A DNA stretch of 57,887 nucleotides from assembly GCA_017447485.1 (NCBI GenBank), contig JAFSNI010000009.1, forward strand, positions 1-57,887. Direction: 5' to 3'. This document shows, piece by piece, positions 40,282 through 50,495 of this stretch. A program made the position numbers and the translations under genes. Position 1 is the first letter of the stretch; each line of letters opens with the position of its first letter. The notes beneath the pieces were generated by a model, which saw only the letters and a list, made by a program, of their open reading frames with translations, was not told where the DNA came from and searched no databases. This DNA comes from Candidatus Saccharimonadota bacterium (GTDB lineage Bacteria > Patescibacteriota > Saccharimonadia > Saccharimonadales > Saccharimonadaceae).

Positions 40282-42168
40282 ATGTCAAAAATCATTGGTA
40301 TTGACCTCGGCACCACCAACTCAGCGTTTGCTTATATGGTTGCCGGCAAACCAGAAGTTATTACTAACAGCGAGGGCGACCGCACCACCCCTTCGGTCGT
40401 CGCCGTCACGAAAAAAGGCGAGCGCCTGGTCGGTAAAGTTGCTCAGCGCCAACGCGTTACTAACCCAAAAAACACCATTTATGGCATTAAACGTTTGATT
40501 GGGCGCAAGTTTACAGATAAGGAAGTCCAGCACGACCTCGAGATTTCCCCATATAAGATTGTAAAAAAGGGGAATGGCGTCGCCGTTGAAATGGACGGCA
40601 AAGAATACACGCCAGAAGAAATCAGCGCCATGGTGCTCAGTAAAATCAAAGCCGACGCCGAGGCTTTCCTTGGCGAGCCGGTCACTGAGGCGATTATTAC
40701 CGTTCCGGCCTACTTCGACGATTCTCAGCGCCAAGCTACCAAAGATGCCGGTAAAATCGCTGGCCTCGAAGTTAAGCGTATCATTAACGAGCCGACCGCA
40801 GCCGCTCTCGCTTACGGTCTCGAGTCCAAAAAAGACGAAAAAATCGTCGTCTTCGACCTCGGTGGCGGTACTTTCGATGTCTCTATTCTCGAGCTCGGCG
40901 ACGGCGTCTTCGAAGTGATGTCCACCAACGGCGATACCCACCTCGGCGGCGAAGATTTCGACAACATTCTCGTCAACTTCCTCGTTGACGAATTCAAGAA
41001 GGAATCTGGTATCGACATTAAGGGCGATGCTGCCGCGATGCAACGCGTTAAAGATGAGGCTGAAAAGGCGAAAAAGGAACTCTCGAGCAGCACTTCTACC
41101 GACATTAACCTTCCGTTCCTCTCTGCCGATGCTGATGGTCCAAAACATTTTGAATACACTTTGACCCGCGCCAAGCTCGAAGAGCTCGTCAGTTCCCTTC
41201 TCGACCGCCTCGCTGGCCCAGTTGAAAAGGCTCTGAAAGACGCCAAGCTCACTACTAAAGATATCGACGAAATCGTCATGGTCGGCGGCATGACTCGTAT
41301 GCCAGCCGTTGTCGAAAAAGTTAAGTCTATCTTCGGCAAAGACCCAATGCAAGGTGTAAACCCAGACGAAGTCGTAGCCGTCGGCGCAGCGATTCAGGGC
41401 GGCGTACTTCAAGGCGACGTCAAAGATGTGCTTCTTCTCGATGTCACTCCACTGACGTTAGGTATCGAGACCATGGGCGGCGTCCGCACTCCGCTTATCG
41501 ATCGTAACACCACTATTCCGACCAGCAAATCCGAAGTCTTCTCTACCGCTTCTGACAATCAACCGCAGGTCGAGATTCACGTCCTCCAAGGCGAACGCGA
41601 ATTTGCCGCCGACAACAAATCTCTCGGCCGCTTTATTCTCGATGGTATCGCGCCGGCGCCACGCGGTGTACCACAAATTGAAGTTACCTTTAACCTCGAC
41701 GCCAACGGCATTTTGAACGTTACCGCCAAGGACAAGGGAACCGGCAAAGAGCAGTCGATTACCATTCAAAACTCCGGCAACATGAGCAAGGATGATATCG
41801 AGAAGGCCCGCAAGGAAGCCGAAATGCACGCCGACGAAGACAAGAAGAAGAAAGACACTATCGACGCCAAGAATCATCTTGAAAACACAATTTATCAGGC
41901 CGAAAAAATGCCAGATGAATACAAAGACAAGATTTCTGACGACGACAAAGAAACTATCAAAAAAGCCGTCGAAGAGGCCAAAAAAGTTCTGAACGATTCC
42001 GATGCGGACAAGGAAAAACTAGAGGCCGCCACCAAGGAGCTCTCTGATAAAATTATGCCAATAGGCGCAAAAATGTATCAGGAAGCCGCCAAAGACTCGT
42101 CCAAGTCCGACGACAACAAATCGTCCGACAAAGACGAACCGGTCGAAGGCGAAGTTGTCGATAAATAA
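40282..42168 (+). CDS. dnaK: Chaperone DnaK
   Basis: The 628-residue Hsp70 has an N-terminal nucleotide-binding domain with the phosphate loop GIDLGTTNS (residues 4-12), the second ATP signature [11 protein letters not shown] near residue 190 and [10 protein letters not shown] near residue 335. The substrate domain follows ([18 protein letters not shown] region near residue 435) and an acidic Lys/Ser/Asp tail. Ribosome binding site AAGGAG is 8 bases before the ATG at 40282. The twin CIRCE operators place it under HrcA, while grpE sits with hrcA; dnaJ is not in the window. Confidence 0.98.
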   Translation: MSKIIGIDLGTTNSAFAYMVAGKPEVITNSEGDRTTPSVVAVTKKGERLVGKVAQRQRVTNPKNTIYGIKRLIGRKFTDKEVQHDLEISPYKIVKKGNGVAVEMDGKEYTPEEISAMVLSKIKADAEAFLGEPVTEAIITVPAYFDDSQRQATKDAGKIAGLEVKRIINEPTAAALAYGLESKKDEKIVVFDLGGGTFDVSILELGDGVFEVMSTNGDTHLGGEDFDNILVNFLVDEFKKESGIDIKGDAAAMQRVKDEAEKAKKELSSSTSTDINLPFLSADADGPKHFEYTLTRAKLEELVSSLLDRLAGPVEKALKDAKLTTKDIDEIVMVGGMTRMPAVVEKVKSIFGKDPMQGVNPDEVVAVGAAIQGGVLQGDVKDVLLLDVTPLTLGIETMGGVRTPLIDRNTTIPTSKSEVFSTASDNQPQVEIHVLQGEREFAADNKSLGRFILDGIAPAPRGVPQIEVTFNLDANGILNVTAKDKGTGKEQSITIQNSGNMSKDDIEKARKEAEMHADEDKKKKDTIDAKNHLENTIYQAEKMPDEYKDKISDDDKETIKKAVEEAKKVLNDSDADKEKLEAATKELSDKIMPIGAKMYQEAAKDSSKSDDNKSSDKDEPVEGEVVDK

Positions 42169-42185
42169 TATGTTATAATAGGGGT

Positions 42186-42941
42186 ATGAAAATCATTATC
42201 CCTGAACTCAAAAACTCAATCGTCGCCGAAGCTACAAAAACCTTCCCTGACATTGAGTTTTTTGATGCCGAAAATCTCGACGCAGCCGCCAAAGCCCTCG
42301 CCGAGGGAAGCGTCGACTCCATGATTTCCGGCCTCGATTATTCCTCTCGCGACGTTCTCCTCGCCTACAAAAACTACATCCCGCTAAAATCGCAATTCTT
42401 TTCCAGCTGTTTTGTCTGTGAGAGGGAAGACAAACATTTCGTCCTCGCCGACGGTGGCGTCAACAAAGCCCCCGATGCCGAAAAATTCTACTGTATTGTC
42501 GAAGATTCCGCCACAACTTTTGAAACATATTACGGGGAACAACCAAAAATCGCCATGCTTTCCTACTCGACCTACGGTTCTGGCGGCAAAAATCCCGACC
42601 TCAAAAAAATCCATTCCGTCATCGCAAAAATCAAAGCCAACCATCCCGGCTGGCTAATTGACGGCGAGATGCAGCTCGACGCCGCCGTTAATCCGCGCGT
42701 CGCCGCCAAGAAAACTCCCGGTTCCCCTCTAAAAGGCTCCGCCAACGTTCTCATCGTTCCCGACCTCAATTCCGGCAACATCCTCTACAAATCCCTCGAG
42801 CAATTCGCCGGCTTTACTATCGCTGGCCCGATTATCCAGGGCTTCGACATTCCCCTCGCCGATCTTTCCCGCGGCAGCACAGCGCCCGACACGGCCCTAA
42901 CCATCAAAGTCATTAAAAAACTTTACGAAAGGAAATCATGA
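42186..42941 (+). CDS. Phosphotransacetylase-like protein
   Basis: The 251-residue protein matches the C-terminal PTA/PTB domain: MLSYSTYGSGG near residue 120, WLIDGEMQLDAAVNP near residue 151, GSANVLIVPDLNSGNILYK near residue 180 and GPIIQGFDIPLADLSRGS near residue 210. These are the coenzyme A and phosphate-binding stretches of phosphate acetyltransferase. It is shorter than the usual 320-residue domain and has lost part of the N-terminal half, so activity is plausible but not certain. A -10 TGTTATAAT lies six bases before the ATG. Its last bases overlap the glmM start (ATGA), so both are on one transcript. Confidence 0.75.
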   Translation: MKIIIPELKNSIVAEATKTFPDIEFFDAENLDAAAKALAEGSVDSMISGLDYSSRDVLLAYKNYIPLKSQFFSSCFVCEREDKHFVLADGGVNKAPDAEKFYCIVEDSATTFETYYGEQPKIAMLSYSTYGSGGKNPDLKKIHSVIAKIKANHPGWLIDGEMQLDAAVNPRVAAKKTPGSPLKGSANVLIVPDLNSGNILYKSLEQFAGFTIAGPIIQGFDIPLADLSRGSTAPDTALTIKVIKKLYERKS

Positions 42942-44269
42942 AACATTTTGGTACCGACGGCATCAGGCAAGCCGCCGAAAAGTTCACTCCCGACTTTCTA
43001 AACTCCGTCGCCGCCGGCCTCGCCGACTACGCCTTCGATTTAATTCCCGACCGCCCCGCCAAAGTTCTCATCGGTGGCGACACCCGCGAATCGACCGAAT
43101 GGATTTTACAAGACCTCGGTGCCGCCCTCGAATCCCTCGGCTTCGAATACGCCTCCGTCGGTGTCCTGCCCACTCCAGCCATTAACTACTGTTTTTACGA
43201 AATGGGCTTCGACTTCGCTATCGACGTCACGGCCTCGCACAACCCTTACACCGACAACGGCATCAAAATCTTCGAACGCGGCCGCACTTCCGGCATCAAA
43301 CTGACCGAGCCCGGCGTCGCCACCATCGAAAAAGCCCTCGAAGACAAGGAAACCATCAGTCTAATCTCCCCTACCCTCCGTGAAGATTCCCACGACGAAG
43401 CCCTCGCCCTCTATAAAGAACATCTACTAAGCTACGTCGGCGATGCAGACTTTTCAAAACTCCACCTCGGCATAGACTGCGCCAACGGCGCCACTTCCGT
43501 CATCAACAAAACCGTTTTCGAGCATTACGGCGCCACCGTCGAACTTATCAACGCCGACCAAAATTATGGAGAGGGCATCAACGCAAATTGCGGCTCCACT
43601 CATCTTGAACAACTCGCCGAGCTCGTCAAATCCCACCATCTCGATTTCGGCATCGCTTACGACGGCGACGGCGACCGCTGCCTCCTCGTCGACCACGAAG
43701 GAAACACTGTCGACGGCGACGAAATTATCGCCGCCCTCGCAAATTACTTAGGCCTCGACGCCATCGCCACTACCGTCATGGCAAACCAAGGCCTCCTGAA
43801 TTGGGCCGCAGAGAATCATATCAAAACCGAAATTACCGCCGTCGGCGATTCCAACGTCGCTGAAGCTATGCGCCTTCACGACATTAAAATCGGCGGGGAA
43901 CAATCCGGCCACATTATTTTACCAAACGAAGCCACCGGCGACGGCATTTTAACCAGCCTCATGATCGCAAAAGCCACCACCGGCTCCTCTACTTCCCTCG
44001 CCAACCTCGCCAAAATCATCACTAAGTTCCCTCAGATTATTCTTAATATGCCCGCCACGCCCGAGCAAAAAGAAAATCTAAAATCTCTCGACTCCGCCAA
44101 AAATCTTTTGCTAGACTTCAGCAAAAAGTTAGAATCCGTCTCCGGCCGCTTGCTCGTCCGCCCGTCCGGCACCGAAAATCTTATTCGCATCACTATGTGG
44201 GGAAACAACGAAGCCGCTATTACGGCTCTCGCAAGCGAACTAAAAGAAAAACTCGAGGAGACTTTATGA
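42938..44269 (+). CDS. glmM: Phosphoglucosamine mutase
   Basis: The 443-residue enzyme converts glucosamine 6-phosphate to glucosamine 1-phosphate for cell-wall and glycan precursors. It starts FGTDGIR, has the phosphoserine loop TASHNPYTDNGIK near residue 93 (active-site Ser), the Mg-binding DGDGDR near residue 230 and GEQSGH near residue 310, and the phosphate-binding RPSGTE at the C-terminal domain near residue 405. It belongs to the same pathway as GlmS, encoded 6 kb away. It overlaps the upstream phosphotransacetylase-like gene by four bases and the GNAT gene downstream also by four (TTATGA). Confidence 0.96.
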   Translation: MKHFGTDGIRQAAEKFTPDFLNSVAAGLADYAFDLIPDRPAKVLIGGDTRESTEWILQDLGAALESLGFEYASVGVLPTPAINYCFYEMGFDFAIDVTASHNPYTDNGIKIFERGRTSGIKLTEPGVATIEKALEDKETISLISPTLREDSHDEALALYKEHLLSYVGDADFSKLHLGIDCANGATSVINKTVFEHYGATVELINADQNYGEGINANCGSTHLEQLAELVKSHHLDFGIAYDGDGDRCLLVDHEGNTVDGDEIIAALANYLGLDAIATTVMANQGLLNWAAENHIKTEITAVGDSNVAEAMRLHDIKIGGEQSGHIILPNEATGDGILTSLMIAKATTGSSTSLANLAKIITKFPQIILNMPATPEQKENLKSLDSAKNLLLDFSKKLESVSGRLLVRPSGTENLIRITMWGNNEAAITALASELKEKLEETL

Positions 44270-44706
44270 AAATCACACGCCTTACCACTTATACAGAAGA
44301 AACCGCAAATAGAATCCGCGAGCTTCTCGTCCAATTATCCCGCAGCGGCAAAGATCGCGGCGAAATCCCACGCGAGTGGTTCGACGAACTCATCAGTTCT
44401 CCATATCACGACATGCTCCTCGCCCTCGACGATAATGACAAAATCATCGGCATCGCCACCCTCTCTATCATCATGGGGCCTATCGTCCGGAAGAACGCCT
44501 ATCTCGAAGACTTCGTCACCGACGAATCCGTCCGTGGCCGAGGCATCGGCTCCAAACTTTGGGACGCTATGCTAGACTGGGCCAAAGAAAAAGGCTGCGC
44601 GGAGCTCAACTTTACCTCCGGCCAAGGCCGCGAAGCCGCTTGGCGCTTTTACCAGGGAAAAGGCGCCGAGATTTACGACACCAACTTCTTCCGCAAAACT
44701 ATATAA
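44266..44706 (+). CDS. GNAT family acetyltransferase
   Basis: The 146-residue protein has the GNAT core: a VTDESVRGRGIGSKLWDAMLDWA stretch near residue 83 (acetyl-CoA pyrophosphate loop Arg-Gly-x-Gly-Ile-Gly) and FTSGQGREAAWRFYQGKGAE near residue 117. It is cytoplasmic; substrate unknown. It overlaps the glmM stop, so it may act on amino sugars or related metabolites, but GNAT proteins are too diverse to be sure. The 3' end overlaps the convergent polymerase gene by 34 bases. Confidence 0.85.
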   Translation: MKITRLTTYTEETANRIRELLVQLSRSGKDRGEIPREWFDELISSPYHDMLLALDDNDKIIGIATLSIIMGPIVRKNAYLEDFVTDESVRGRGIGSKLWDAMLDWAKEKGCAELNFTSGQGREAAWRFYQGKGAEIYDTNFFRKTI

Positions 44707-46055
44707 ATCACTGGCGGCAGTAAATAAATCTGCAGAGCATTCACCATCCCCGAGAAAAACATCAACGAAACCCCATAGGAAACCATCAGTGACAAAATTA
44801 TTATACTCACCGGGTTTTTTCTTATGTTTTTCAGAATCATCAAAACTACAATTATCACAATAATTACCCCAACAATTCCCGTTTCGAGCAGTAAACTCGC
44901 GTATTCGTTCTGTACAATTTCCTTCGGCGAACCCGTCAGCCCCGCATCATACATCGCCTGCCCCGCCCCACCAATCCCGACGCCAAGCATCATCGTCCTA
45001 AAATCTCGCGACCAAACTTTTACTGCATTTTCCGTCAACTCCATCCGCACATTCGTAGATTCCTCCACATACCCATCAAACACCGCCTCATTTTCATCGC
45101 GCTCCACCGCCTCGTCATCGCCAATATTATCATTAACTTCTTCGTCAGTCCCCGCCCTTATGTCAATAATCCCCAGCGACAAATGATTCAAAACTTTCGA
45201 CACCCCCGAAATATAAGTATCATTCGTCGGCGACACCTGCGCCAAAACCCCCTGCAAATTTAGCGTAAACACAAAAGAGAGAACCACCACCCCCCACATC
45301 ATCGCAATTTTCTTAAACCCAATTTTTTTTACAAACAGCGCCACACTCATAAAAATCAGCCCAACCACAAACGCATAAATCGCCCCGCGCGAAAACGTCA
45401 AAAACAGCGCCGCCACAAAAATAAATAATAATAGATATTTTCTATTTTTAAGCACAAAATAACCGCTAATCAAAACTGGTGCCAGCAACAAATTTCCCAT
45501 AAACTGCGGCTCTATCGCAAACCCATTCGGATGCGGAAACCCAAACATTTGATACACGCACCCCAGACAAAGCAGCGTCACTTCTCGCGACGCCCCCAAA
45601 ACATCCATCACACATTGCGCCACACACCACAAGCAAATCAAAACCGATGAGGCCAAAAACACCTTCAAAAAAACATAAGAAAAACCCCGTTCATCATAAA
45701 ATTTTTCCCGTAAACTCAAAATCACATAAACTGCAAACAAAACCAGCCACAAAATCCCGCAAGTCAAAACCCCCCGCACTAAATTTTCCGACCAAATCAA
45801 ACTCAACGTTGCAAAAGTGGGGAATAGTAGCCCCCACCACCAACGCCGCACCCCACTAAACAACTTCTTCTCAAAAACCAAAATCAAAAACCCGATAAAA
45901 TCAAAAACTAAAAGCCACAAAATCGGCAGGGAAAGCTCAAAGTTCATCGTTTCAGAACTGCCCAACGAAATCACCGGATAATACGAAAAAAACAATACTG
46001 CGGGCAAAACATAAATCAAGCCCCGCAAAATCCTATTTAACTTTTTCATGCACAA
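44673..46055 (-). CDS. O-antigen ligase/polymerase-like membrane protein
   Basis: The 460-residue protein has about 11 to 12 membrane segments and a large loop between about residues 290 and 370, with the WaaL/Wzy-type features SRGAIYAFVVGLIF near residue 225 and GVGIGGAGQAMY near residue 360. Enzymes of this family polymerise or ligate polysaccharide units at the outer membrane face. The first in-frame Met (46055) is followed by MKKLNR at residue 3 and the two are equally possible. It ends the three-gene glycan cluster and shares 23 bases with the preceding glycosyltransferase gene. Confidence 0.75.
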   Translation of the reverse strand: MCMKKLNRILRGLIYVLPAVLFFSYYPVISLGSSETMNFELSLPILWLLVFDFIGFLILVFEKKLFSGVRRWWWGLLFPTFATLSLIWSENLVRGVLTCGILWLVLFAVYVILSLREKFYDERGFSYVFLKVFLASSVLICLWCVAQCVMDVLGASREVTLLCLGCVYQMFGFPHPNGFAIEPQFMGNLLLAPVLISGYFVLKNRKYLLLFIFVAALFLTFSRGAIYAFVVGLIFMSVALFVKKIGFKKIAMMWGVVVLSFVFTLNLQGVLAQVSPTNDTYISGVSKVLNHLSLGIIDIRAGTDEEVNDNIGDDEAVERDENEAVFDGYVEESTNVRMELTENAVKVWSRDFRTMMLGVGIGGAGQAMYDAGLTGSPKEIVQNEYASLLLETGIVGVIIVIIVVLMILKNIRKNPVSIIILSLMVSYGVSLMFFSGMVNALQIYLLPPVIYIVLRKKLVS

Positions 46056-47199
46056 ATCCCATCAATTCTGCATCAAATCTTTTTCCGTCAAACTCTTTCG
46101 CCGTTCTCGAAACTTTCCCACGCTCAAACTTCATTTTCTCAAATTTTTTCATCGCAAAAACCAACGACTTCACATTCTGTTTATCGAACAAGACACCATT
46201 CACGCCGTCTTTCACATAATCTCGCACCCCGCCTTCACGAAAAGCAATCACCGGACACCCCGCCGCTAGCGCCTCCACCGGAGCAATGCCAAATGGCTCC
46301 AGGCTAGGGAACAAATACCCCTTCGCTCGCGCCAAATATTCTGCAAGCTCCGCCTTATCCATTAATGGCAAAAACCGCACAAACTCCGACCCTCTCGCCA
46401 TCTTCACTAACTTTTTGTGCTCTGGTCCCTCGCCAATCACAAGTAGCGGTCGTTCCAGTTCTAAACATGCTCGTATCGCAAGGTCCAGCCTCTTCCAAGT
46501 CACTTGCCGGCTCGTCACCACATAAAAGTTTTCCACAGACTTTTCCACAACGCCCCGTGACTTATCTCGCAATGCCACGCCCGTCACTTCCCTCTTCGTC
46601 GCCATTTGCTTTTTTAGAGTTTTTATTGCAAAATCAGAAATCTCCACCGGCGGATGAATCACCGTCGCTTCCCTCCTGTAATATTTTCGGATTAGCTCCT
46701 TTGCGTAATCGCTAATCGTCACAAAGAAGTCAACCTTCTCCGCAGCCCTAAAGTCCGCCTTTCGGAGTGGCTTTACTAGCAGCCTAAAGAAAAACCTCAC
46801 CGCCGCATTCATTTTATTAAAGCCCGGATCCTTAATATACTCATCGTGCATCTGCCAATAATACTGCGTCGGCACATGACAATACGAAATATGCACCCCA
46901 TCCGGCGCCGAAACTGCTTTTGCTTCCGCCCCGGTCACTGAAATCACCAAATCATATCCAGATAAATTCAAATGCGAAAAGTATATCTGCCGGAACGGCC
47001 CCAAAATTCTTCGCCACGTCGCCGGAAAAATCTGCATCCAACCAGTCCTAATATCCGCGTCCTTAAACCAGCTAATTCCCTTCGGATCATATTTTGACGT
47101 ATAAATCGGCGCCTCTGGAAATAACTTGTGCACTTCTAGAAGCACCTTTTCCGCTCCGCCCACGTTAGTCAACCAGTCACAAACCAAAGCTACTTTCAT
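46033..47199 (-). CDS. Glycosyltransferase family 4 protein
   Basis: The 388-residue protein has a two-domain GT-B layout: N-terminal acceptor domain with KVALVCDWLTNVGGAEKVLLE near the start and a C-terminal donor domain with VIGEGPEHKKLVKMA near residue 252, FLPLMDKAELAEYLARAKGYLFPSLEPFGI and PVEALAAGCPVIAF (the Glu-x7-Glu signature) near residue 305. It transfers a sugar from a nucleotide donor to the growing glycan on a lipid carrier. The start overlaps the previous stop (ATGA), so the gene is in the sugar-transferase operon. Confidence 0.93.
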   Translation of the reverse strand: MKVALVCDWLTNVGGAEKVLLEVHKLFPEAPIYTSKYDPKGISWFKDADIRTGWMQIFPATWRRILGPFRQIYFSHLNLSGYDLVISVTGAEAKAVSAPDGVHISYCHVPTQYYWQMHDEYIKDPGFNKMNAAVRFFFRLLVKPLRKADFRAAEKVDFFVTISDYAKELIRKYYRREATVIHPPVEISDFAIKTLKKQMATKREVTGVALRDKSRGVVEKSVENFYVVTSRQVTWKRLDLAIRACLELERPLLVIGEGPEHKKLVKMARGSEFVRFLPLMDKAELAEYLARAKGYLFPSLEPFGIAPVEALAAGCPVIAFREGGVRDYVKDGVNGVLFDKQNVKSLVFAMKKFEKMKFERGKVSRTAKEFDGKRFDAELMGFVHEKVK

Positions 47200-48620
47200 T
47201 TTGCACCGTCCCGTTTTAAAACCGCCACAATCGTTTTAAAGAAAATCTGCACATCAAGCATCAGCGACCAGTTCATCACATAATATATATCCAGCGCCCT
47301 ACGTTCTTCAAACGAAATATCCCGCCGCCCTGAAACTTGCGCAAAACCTGTTAAGCCAGTTTTCACCGCCAAAATCAAAGACCGGTCGCCGTAATTTTCT
47401 AGTTCTCCCGGGAGTAGCGACCTCGGCCCAATCAAAGAGATGTCGCCCTTCAAAATATTAAATAGTTGCGGCAATTCGTCAATCGACGTCTTCCGCAAGA
47501 ACCGCCCCACTTTTGTAATTCTCGGATCATTCTTCATATAATCACCGTCCGCTCGATATTTTTTAATTAACTCTGGCTTCCCCATTTTCAGAAACGCTTC
47601 TTCCGCTGTCATTCCGCTATATTCAGGATTCATCGTCCTGAACTTATAGCATTTGTATTTTTTGTTGTGTTTTGTCAATCTCTCATCCGAATAAATCGGC
47701 GAATGATGAATATCGGACAACTTTAAGATCAACCACACAATTCCCATCGGAATCGCCGCAATCACAATCGCCACCAACGAAAACACAATATCAAACAATC
47801 TTTTCACTACCGCCGCCCCACCCGTCAGTGGTGTTAACCGCACCAGCACCGCCGGCGTATTCCCCACCAGCTCCATCTCGCCGAAATGCGAAGAAAGCGC
47901 TGTCTCGCTCGGTACGAAATAATACATCATGTGTTTTTCAATCGCTTTCCGAAAGACCTGTTCCGTCCCACTCTCATCCGTCTGAAAAATCACATCTGCC
48001 CGCTTATGTTTCATCGCGTCTTCTAGCGTCGCATATTTCAATTTCATTAAATCATTCGGAATATATTTTTTATCTGCCACAATCCCCACCAACCGATAAC
48101 CACTCTCTGGCTGCGACGTAATATAATCCGCTAGGTATTCCGTGTTTTTGTGCTCTCCCACAATCACCACGCGTTTTGTCCCATAATTTTTCTTAAAAAT
48201 CTGCCGCGCAAAAAACCTCACCATCACTCGCTCAATCATCAAAAACACGAACGAAAGTGCCACGCTTGTAATCGCCACCACCCTCACCGGAAAAATATTC
48301 TCTCCCGTAAAGTAATCATAAACAATCAAAGCCCCAACGCTCAAAATCGCCGCGAGCATCACTCGCCAAATTTCCGGCAACCGTGATTTATTTAAAAACA
48401 CTGACTTTTTATAAAGCCCCAGCGCCGCTAGTATTACCAAAAGAATCGGCACCAGCCACACAATCGTCATCGTGAATTCATAAAGTTGCGACTCAAACTC
48501 ATATGGACGCGGGTCGACGTGCACTCGGATAAAATACGCCATCGCAAACGACAACACCAATGCCAGTCCGTCGCCCACTATCAGCGCCAACCGTAAAACA
48601 AAATCAGATTTCCTCTGCAT
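47196..48620 (-). CDS. Undecaprenyl-phosphate sugar phosphotransferase
   Basis: The 474-residue protein starts glycan synthesis on the lipid carrier. It has four membrane segments in the N-terminal 110 residues, a Rossmann-like CoA-binding type domain (RVVIVGEHKNTEYLADYI near residue 145), a fifth membrane segment near residue 280, and the catalytic C-terminal bac_transf domain with KCYKFRTM (near residue 322) and DELPQLFNILKGDISLIGPR (near residue 390). TAAAAT lies six bases before the ATG, within the end of glmS, so transcription probably starts here as a leaderless message. Confidence 0.93.
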   Translation of the reverse strand: MQRKSDFVLRLALIVGDGLALVLSFAMAYFIRVHVDPRPYEFESQLYEFTMTIVWLVPILLVILAALGLYKKSVFLNKSRLPEIWRVMLAAILSVGALIVYDYFTGENIFPVRVVAITSVALSFVFLMIERVMVRFFARQIFKKNYGTKRVVIVGEHKNTEYLADYITSQPESGYRLVGIVADKKYIPNDLMKLKYATLEDAMKHKRADVIFQTDESGTEQVFRKAIEKHMMYYFVPSETALSSHFGEMELVGNTPAVLVRLTPLTGGAAVVKRLFDIVFSLVAIVIAAIPMGIVWLILKLSDIHHSPIYSDERLTKHNKKYKCYKFRTMNPEYSGMTAEEAFLKMGKPELIKKYRADGDYMKNDPRITKVGRFLRKTSIDELPQLFNILKGDISLIGPRSLLPGELENYGDRSLILAVKTGLTGFAQVSGRRDISFEERRALDIYYVMNWSLMLDVQIFFKTIVAVLKRDGAK

Positions 48621-48629
48621 ACTTTAATT

Positions 48630-50453
48630 TTACTCTACCGTAACAGATTTCGCAAGATTTCTCGGTTGGTCAACATTATAACCCTTCGCCGTTGTCATAT
48701 AATATGCGAAGAGTTGCGAAACCAAATTCATCAAAATTGGCGCAAACAGTTTAATCTCACCCGGAATCTCAATCACATCATCCACCTCGAGCGCAAAATC
48801 CGTATTCGTCACCACAATCATATGTCCTCCACGCGCCAAAACTTCCTGCACATTTGAAATCGCCTTATCATAAAGCGCACCCTCTGGCACCAAAGCCAGC
48901 TCAAAGAACCGATCATCAATCAGCGCCAACGGCCCATGCTTCAATTCCCCGAATGCATAAGCATTCGCATCCACATAAGAAATCTCCTTCAGCTTCAATG
49001 CCCCCTCCATCGCTGTCGGATAAGCTATGTCTCGCCCCAAATAAATCGCGTGCTCGTAATTCTTATACTTTTTTGAGATTTTTTGAACTTTTTTATCCAC
49101 GGATTGTAATGTTTTACCAATCATTTCTGGCAATTTCGCAATTTCCTCCACATACGGCCGCAAAGTTCCTGGCTTTGCGCCTTTCGCCTGCGCAATCGTC
49201 AGACCAAACATCACCATTGCAATCACTTGCGACGTAAACGCCTTAGTCGATGCCACTGAAATCTCCGGCCCCACATGCACATACGTCCCGCCATCCACTT
49301 CACGCGCAATCGTCGAGCCAATCGCATTCACAATCCCGATCGTCTTCGTTCCCTGCTTCTTAATTTCGCGAAGACACGCAAGGGTATCCGCCGTTTCTCC
49401 CGACTGCGACACAATCAGTGCCACCGAATCTTCCGGAATATACGCATTCCGATAACGATATTCTGAAGCAATTACAGTCTCCACCGTAATCTCCGGTGTA
49501 AACTGCTCAATATAATATGACGCGAGAAGTCCCGCATGATACGCCGTTCCACAACCCACAATAATCAAATGCTTAATTTTCCGAAGCTCCGCCTCAGATA
49601 AACCTGGCCCACCCAATCTCACAGTACCTTGTTCCAAATTTACTCGCCCACGCAGAGTCTCCGCTAGCGACAACGGCTGCTCCATAATTTCTTTTAGCAA
49701 GAAATGTTCATATCCGCCCTTCTGAATCGCCGCAAGATTCGTCTCAATCTCTTCCACCTTTGCCGACACTGGCTCCGCATTTAGCGTCTTAATCTCAACA
49801 CTATTCTTCGTAATTCTCGCCACTTCCCCATCGTTCAAATAAATCGCTTGCTTCGTGTGTCCGACCAAAGCCGACGCGTCCGAAGCAATCAAGGTTTCAT
49901 CATGCCCCACACCAATCACGAGCGGCGACCCGCTTCTCGCCACCACAATTTCCTCCGGATTTTTCGTCGAAACCACTGCAATCCCATAAGTTCCCTTCAC
50001 GAGCTTCAGGGCTTGCACCACCGCATTCGTTAGCGGATACTTCCCCTCCGCGTAGAACGAATTAACTAGCGCCGCCAAAACTTCCGTGTCCGTTTCGGAT
50101 TTAAACTCATGTTCCGTTAAATGTTCTTTCAGCTCCTTATAATTCTCAATGATGCCATTATGCACCAAATAAATTGCTCCCGCCCGATGCGGATGTGCGT
50201 TCGCCTCACTCGGCTCACCATGCGTCGCCCAACGCGTATGCCCAATTCCAATCTTATCTTCACGTTTATTCTCGGCCAACTTTTCTTCCAAGTTTGAGAT
50301 CTTTCCCTTCGCTCGAAGTAACGTCGCCCCACCATCTGTGTCTAAAGTGACAATCCCCGCCGAATCATATCCACGGTATTCCAAACGCTTTAAACCGGAA
50401 ATCAAAAAATCTTGTGCATTTTTATTACCAACATAACCCACAATTCCACACAT
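48630..50453 (-). CDS. glmS: Glucosamine-6-phosphate synthase
   Basis: The 607-residue enzyme makes glucosamine 6-phosphate from fructose 6-phosphate and glutamine. Cys2 is the nucleophile (MCGIVGYVGN), GHTRWATHGEP near residue 73 and the glutamine loop (LVHNGIIENY near residue 96) belong to the glutaminase domain; two SIS domains with SQSGETADTL near residue 349 and the C-terminal AKSVTVE form the isomerase. A ribosome binding site AAGGAGG lies 10 bases upstream. TGTTATAAT gives a short leader of about 25 bases; no glmS ribozyme is present in that space. It is divergent from none and feeds GlmM and the glycan cluster. Confidence 0.97.
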   Translation of the reverse strand: MCGIVGYVGNKNAQDFLISGLKRLEYRGYDSAGIVTLDTDGGATLLRAKGKISNLEEKLAENKREDKIGIGHTRWATHGEPSEANAHPHRAGAIYLVHNGIIENYKELKEHLTEHEFKSETDTEVLAALVNSFYAEGKYPLTNAVVQALKLVKGTYGIAVVSTKNPEEIVVARSGSPLVIGVGHDETLIASDASALVGHTKQAIYLNDGEVARITKNSVEIKTLNAEPVSAKVEEIETNLAAIQKGGYEHFLLKEIMEQPLSLAETLRGRVNLEQGTVRLGGPGLSEAELRKIKHLIIVGCGTAYHAGLLASYYIEQFTPEITVETVIASEYRYRNAYIPEDSVALIVSQSGETADTLACLREIKKQGTKTIGIVNAIGSTIAREVDGGTYVHVGPEISVASTKAFTSQVIAMVMFGLTIAQAKGAKPGTLRPYVEEIAKLPEMIGKTLQSVDKKVQKISKKYKNYEHAIYLGRDIAYPTAMEGALKLKEISYVDANAYAFGELKHGPLALIDDRFFELALVPEGALYDKAISNVQEVLARGGHMIVVTNTDFALEVDDVIEIPGEIKLFAPILMNLVSQLFAYYMTTAKGYNVDQPRNLAKSVTVE

Positions 50454-50495
50454 CTTGTGTCCTCCTTAATTGTAAGTATATTATAACACGAAAAC

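Noticed and set aside
40321-41412. 363-residue frame antisense to dnaK
   Set aside because: A shadow of dnaK codon bias; no promoter or ribosome binding site, and dnaK is beyond doubt.
50454-50495. glmS ribozyme in the glmS leader
   Set aside because: The space between promoter and start is about 25 bases, far too short for the ribozyme.
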